Positions 61,137-64,000 of a stretch of 64,000 nucleotides of DNA are shown in pieces (within the stretch, counting starts at the first letter, position 1; every line of letters starts with the position of its first letter). This DNA comes from Bryobacterales bacterium (GTDB taxonomy: Bacteria > Acidobacteriota > Terriglobia > Bryobacterales > Bryobacteraceae): the NCBI GenBank assembly GCA_020846745.1, contig JADLDI010000096.1:62001-126000 (forward strand), written 5' to 3'. A model generated the notes under the pieces. It saw only the letters and a list, made by a program, of their open reading frames with translations. It ran no database searches and was not told the DNA's origin. The position numbers and the translations under genes are program-made.

Positions 61137-62723
61137 TTACGCCGGGAATTCGACCGTCCGCGCCACCAGTACCGCGGGGTGCGTCTTCAATTCGCCCAGT
61201 ACCGATTCGGGCACCCGCTCGTCCGTTTCCACCAGGGCGATCGCGTAACGTTCGGCGCCGTCGACCGCTTCGTTACGGCCCAGCGCGAAGTTCGCAATGT
61301 TCACGGAGTTGCGGCCCATCACGGTGCCGACGTGGCCGATCACGCCGGGAACGTCGCGATTCTTCATGTACACGATGTGTCCGGCCAACCCGGCTTCGCA
61401 GGTGATGCCTTCCGCCTGGATCAGCCGCGGCTTGCCGAGCACCAGCGTACCCTCGACAGCCGTGCAGCCCTTATCGGTTTCGAGTTCAAGAAGAATGGAA
61501 TCGCTCGACCCCGTGCGCGACTCGTAGGTTTCCGTAATCGCCAATCCGCGTTCCTTCGCGATGATCACGGCGTTGACGATATTGGCCTTCTGTTCGAGTG
61601 ACCGGTTGAGAATACCCGCCAACCCGGCATAGCCCATCAGCGACGTGTTCATGCTGGCGATCTTGCCGCGATAGGTGATCCGTACCGCCTTCGGATTGCC
61701 TTCGGCCACATAGGAAGCGAACAGTCCCAGGCGTTCGGCCACGCTCAGCCAAGGCTCGACGGCTTTGAACTGCTCCGGCGATAGCGCCGGCATGTTCACC
61801 GCGTTGATCGCGACACCGTTTTGCAGATATTCCACCATCTGCTTCACGATCCGGATACCGACAATTTCCTGGGCCTCTTCCGTCGATCCGCCGATGTGCG
61901 GCGTAGCGATCAGGTTCGCGGCCGCCAGCAGCCGTTCGCCTTCCTTCGGCGGCTCCGGATCGAACACGTCCAACCCGGCGCCGGCCACCTTGCCGGAGTT
62001 AAGCGCATCGAGCAGCGCCGCCTGGTCGATCAGTTCGCCGCGCGCGCAGTTGATGATCCGCACGCCGTCTTTCATCTTCGCGATGGTTGCGGCGTTGATC
62101 ATCCCGCGAGTCTCTTCCGTCACGCCGACGTGCAGCGAGATATAGTCGCTCTGGGCGTACAACTCATCCAACGAAACCAGTTCGGCGCCGAGATCGGCGG
62201 CCACCTGCGGGTTCACATACGGGTCCGTCCCGATGATGCGCATTTCAAACGCACGGGCGCGGATCACAAGTTCGCGGCCGATGTTACCCAAACCCACCAC
62301 CCCCAGCGTCTTGCCGCGTAGTTCGTTCCCCAGAAACTTCTTCTTTTCCCACTTGCCGGATTTCGTCGACGCACTGGCGCCAATCACATTGCGCGCCAGC
62401 GAGAGCATCATCGCCAGCGTGTGCTCCGCCACCGACACCGCGTTGCCGCCCGGCGTGTTCATCACCAGCACACCTGCCGCGGTGGCGGCCTTCATGTCGA
62501 CGTTGTCCACGCCCACGCCCGCGCGGCCGATCACGCGCAGCTTGGGCGCTTTCGACAACACATCCGCGTTTACCTTCACCGCACTGCGAACCACCAGCGC
62601 ATCGCAATCGGCAAGGTGCGGCTGATAAGTCTTGGGATCGGCGACCACCACATCCCAGCCTTCCACAGACCGGAACAGATCAATAGCGGCCGGAGCCATC
62701 GGCTCCGCGATCAGAATCTTCAT
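61137..62723 (-). CDS. serA: D-3-phosphoglycerate dehydrogenase
   Basis: 528 residues, the long SerA form. Oxidises 3-phosphoglycerate to 3-phosphohydroxypyruvate, first step of serine synthesis. NAD-binding GVVGLGNIGRELVIRARAFE (GxGxxG), substrate residues in NCARGELIDQ, and the catalytic pair with His in TPHIGGSTEEAQ. About 315-450 is the intervening domain and 455-528 the ACT domain (NRDVPGVIGHVGTVMGRNSV), which allows feedback by serine. ATG at 62723 follows the aminotransferase gene by 18 nt, with GAGGG upstream. Confidence 0.95.
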   Translation of the reverse strand: MKILIAEPMAPAAIDLFRSVEGWDVVVADPKTYQPHLADCDALVVRSAVKVNADVLSKAPKLRVIGRAGVGVDNVDMKAATAAGVLVMNTPGGNAVSVAEHTLAMMLSLARNVIGASASTKSGKWEKKKFLGNELRGKTLGVVGLGNIGRELVIRARAFEMRIIGTDPYVNPQVAADLGAELVSLDELYAQSDYISLHVGVTEETRGMINAATIAKMKDGVRIINCARGELIDQAALLDALNSGKVAGAGLDVFDPEPPKEGERLLAAANLIATPHIGGSTEEAQEIVGIRIVKQMVEYLQNGVAINAVNMPALSPEQFKAVEPWLSVAERLGLFASYVAEGNPKAVRITYRGKIASMNTSLMGYAGLAGILNRSLEQKANIVNAVIIAKERGLAITETYESRTGSSDSILLELETDKGCTAVEGTLVLGKPRLIQAEGITCEAGLAGHIVYMKNRDVPGVIGHVGTVMGRNSVNIANFALGRNEAVDGAERYAIALVETDERVPESVLGELKTHPAVLVARTVEFPA

Positions 62724-62741
62724 GGTTTCTGGTAATCCCTC

Positions 62742-63914
62742 TTAAGCCGTTACGGGCTGGCGGATGCCGGCGGCTTCCGCGTAAACTTCCTGCACGGCAG
62801 TAACACCTTTGCCGTAGGTGACAGGGTAGCCGTTGGCCGCCAGGATCAACTCCAGGCTGCCGATGACGGCAAACAGGTCCGCGAAATCGAAGTAGCCCAG
62901 ATGCGCGATGCGGAAAATCTGACCCTTCATCGAACCCTGGCCATTCGCGATGATCATCCCGAAGCGCTCGCGGAAGCCCTTCACGATCTTGCCCGAATCC
63001 ATCCCGGCCGGAGCCTTGATTGCCGTGACAGACGAGCCCGGCGACGACGGCGAGAACAGTTCCAATCCAAGCTCGACCGCGGCCTTCCGCGTTGCCGCTG
63101 CCAGCAGTTGCGCGTTCTCGATCAGCTTTTCCATGCCGATCGACTTGATGTACTTCAACGCTTCGGCCAGCGCGAGAATCAACGAGGTAGCCGGCGTCCA
63201 CGAGCTTTCACCCGCGGCCGCGTTCTTCGCTTCCTTCTTCAGATTGAAGTAGAAGTGCGGCAGGGTCGACTTCGCCTCAAACGCCCACGCTTTGGGCGAG
63301 ATCGACAGAAACGCCAGGCCCGGCGGGATCATGAACGCCTTCTGCGACCCGCCGATCACCACATCTAAGCCCCACTCTTCGATCTTCAACGGCATCGTGC
63401 CCAACCCGGTGATCGCGTCCACCACAAAAATCGCATCGGTCGCCGCGATGGCCTTTCCCATCCCTTCGACATTGTGCGCCGCACCGGTTGAAGTTTCCGA
63501 AGCCTGCACGAACACGCCGCGGGCATCGGGATTCGCTTTCAGCGCGCTTTCCACTTCGTCCGGCGTCACCGCTTCGCCGTATTCTTTCTTGATCACCACC
63601 GGATTCAGCCCGTGGCCCTTCGTGATGTCCACCCACCGTTCGCCGAACTTCCCGGCCGAACACACGATTACTTTATCCCCTTGACAGAACAGGTTCGAGA
63701 CCGAAGCCTCCATGGCCCCCGAGCCCGACGCTACCAGCGGCACGACGTCATACGACGTGCCCATCACTGCTTTCAAATCCGTTATGGCTGCCTGATACAC
63801 CTTCCGGAAATCTTCCGTACGATGGTGTAGATCGGACGCCATCATGGCGTGTAGAGCCGGCGGGAAAAGAGGCGTCGGCCCTGGGGTCAATAAACGCTGC
63901 TTTTTAATGTGCAT
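62742..63914 (-). CDS. Class V aminotransferase (serine-pyruvate/alanine-glyoxylate type)
   Basis: 390 residues of the type-I PLP fold, class V: N-terminal RLLTPGPTPLFPPALHAMMA, LVASGSGAMEASVSNLF (phosphate loop), DAITGLGTMPLKIEEWGLDV with the PLP-ring Asp, and GGSQKAFMIPPGL with the Schiff-base Lys192. Such enzymes interconvert serine or alanine and glyoxylate or pyruvate; in some lineages a member of this class next to serA acts as the phosphoserine aminotransferase. The adjacency to serA (18 nt) makes the latter role likely here. Starts at ATG 63914; TAGGAT precedes it by 9 nt and no Shine-Dalgarno is seen. Confidence 0.92.
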   Translation of the reverse strand: MHIKKQRLLTPGPTPLFPPALHAMMASDLHHRTEDFRKVYQAAITDLKAVMGTSYDVVPLVASGSGAMEASVSNLFCQGDKVIVCSAGKFGERWVDITKGHGLNPVVIKKEYGEAVTPDEVESALKANPDARGVFVQASETSTGAAHNVEGMGKAIAATDAIFVVDAITGLGTMPLKIEEWGLDVVIGGSQKAFMIPPGLAFLSISPKAWAFEAKSTLPHFYFNLKKEAKNAAAGESSWTPATSLILALAEALKYIKSIGMEKLIENAQLLAAATRKAAVELGLELFSPSSPGSSVTAIKAPAGMDSGKIVKGFRERFGMIIANGQGSMKGQIFRIAHLGYFDFADLFAVIGSLELILAANGYPVTYGKGVTAVQEVYAEAAGIRQPVTA

Positions 63915-63961
63915 TAGGGGTTGATCCTACAGATGAACTGACTGCCGAGGGATTAAGTATT

Positions 63962-63967
63962 TAGAAT
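63962..63967 (+). promoter_or_regulatory. -10 element before the last gene, leaderless spacing
   Basis: TAGAAT (5/6 match) ends 7 nt before the ATG at 63975, with no Shine-Dalgarno site; the same arrangement as upstream of the CBS gene and close to that of tyrS. Confidence 0.4.
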
Positions 63968-63974
63968 AGCAGAC

Positions 63975-64000
63975 ATGCCCCTTCTCGACCGCGTGCAGAA
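63975..64000 (+). CDS. Start of a rightward gene, cut by window edge
   Basis: ATG at 63975 begins MPLLDRVQ and runs off the end of the window. The call rests on the -10-like TAGAAT just upstream, on its position divergent from the aminotransferase gene, and on the open frame; eight codons are too few to name it. Confidence 0.4.

Noticed and set aside
1-64000. rRNA, tRNA, prophage or insertion sequences
   Set aside because: No conserved rRNA stretches, no tRNA T-arm with matching acceptor stem, no integrase or transposase motifs and no terminal inverted repeats with target duplication were found by eye.

Overview
The window reads as chromosomal DNA of a GC-rich Gram-negative bacterium, most likely an Acidobacteriota of the Solibacter/Bryobacter type. 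This is inferred from two very large Oar-like TonB-dependent receptors with N-terminal carboxypeptidase-regulatory-like domains, BlaR1-type M56 peptidases fused to a TonB C-terminus, many exported beta-propeller and Tat-exported proteins, and intergenic repeats of the GGTCGCTGACGCTCCC type. I see no rRNA, tRNA, CRISPR array, phage or insertion sequence. About 50 genes are supported.

Layout. 0-8.4 kb: a GH95-like glycosidase (runs off the left edge) and an AGE-family epimerase, divergent from tyrS, two MacB-like ABC permeases, a GNAT acetyltransferase and folP; then two small secreted proteins of unknown function. 8.7-15.3 kb: a TonB-dependent receptor, a coupled pair (exported heavy-metal-binding-domain protein plus HExxH protein) and an SDR dehydrogenase. 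15.3-19.1 kb: a calcineurin-like phosphoesterase followed by a 776-residue protein joining a trypsin-like protease, a TIR domain, a helical repeat region and a Rossmann-like C-terminus; this is the best candidate for an undescribed conflict or immunity system. 19.2-22.9 kb: two exported PQQ-type propeller proteins. 22.9-24.6 kb: a HigBA-type toxin-antitoxin pair and gene debris. 24.6-32.2 kb: a five-gene leftward operon for exported sugar chemistry (glycosidase-like protein, two Tat-exported DegT-family aminotransferases, an exported Gfo/Idh-like protein, a propeller lipoprotein).

32.3-38.4 kb is an accessory island: ParDE with a broken toxin, a gene fragment, a secreted orphan, an orphan TacA-type antitoxin, an MqsRA pair with its operator, and a BlaI/M56-TonB pair with two operator palindromes. 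Inverted copies of a 25-bp REP-like repeat lie at its two ends, and a scar of the M56 gene's 3' end lies inside it. 38.5-43 kb: a DUF305-propeller fusion, an MFS transporter, a CBS-domain protein and a tiny arginine-rich ORF. 43.1-46.6 kb: envelope genes (MscS channel, a frameshifted L,D-transpeptidase, an M23 peptidase). 46.6-54.7 kb: a CmoB-like methyltransferase, a secreted orphan, dnaE and a CehA/McbA metallohydrolase. 54.8-64 kb: a second TonB-dependent receptor, metX-metW (methionine), a repeat-bearing gap, a secreted orphan, serA with a class V aminotransferase (serine), and the first codons of a rightward gene.

Several genes (tyrS, the CBS gene, the last gene, and nearly so blaI) have a -10-like hexamer 6-14 nt before the start codon and no Shine-Dalgarno sequence, which suggests leaderless transcripts, while others carry strong GGAGG sites. 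Functions are assigned from motifs and remembered family features only; no database search was possible.
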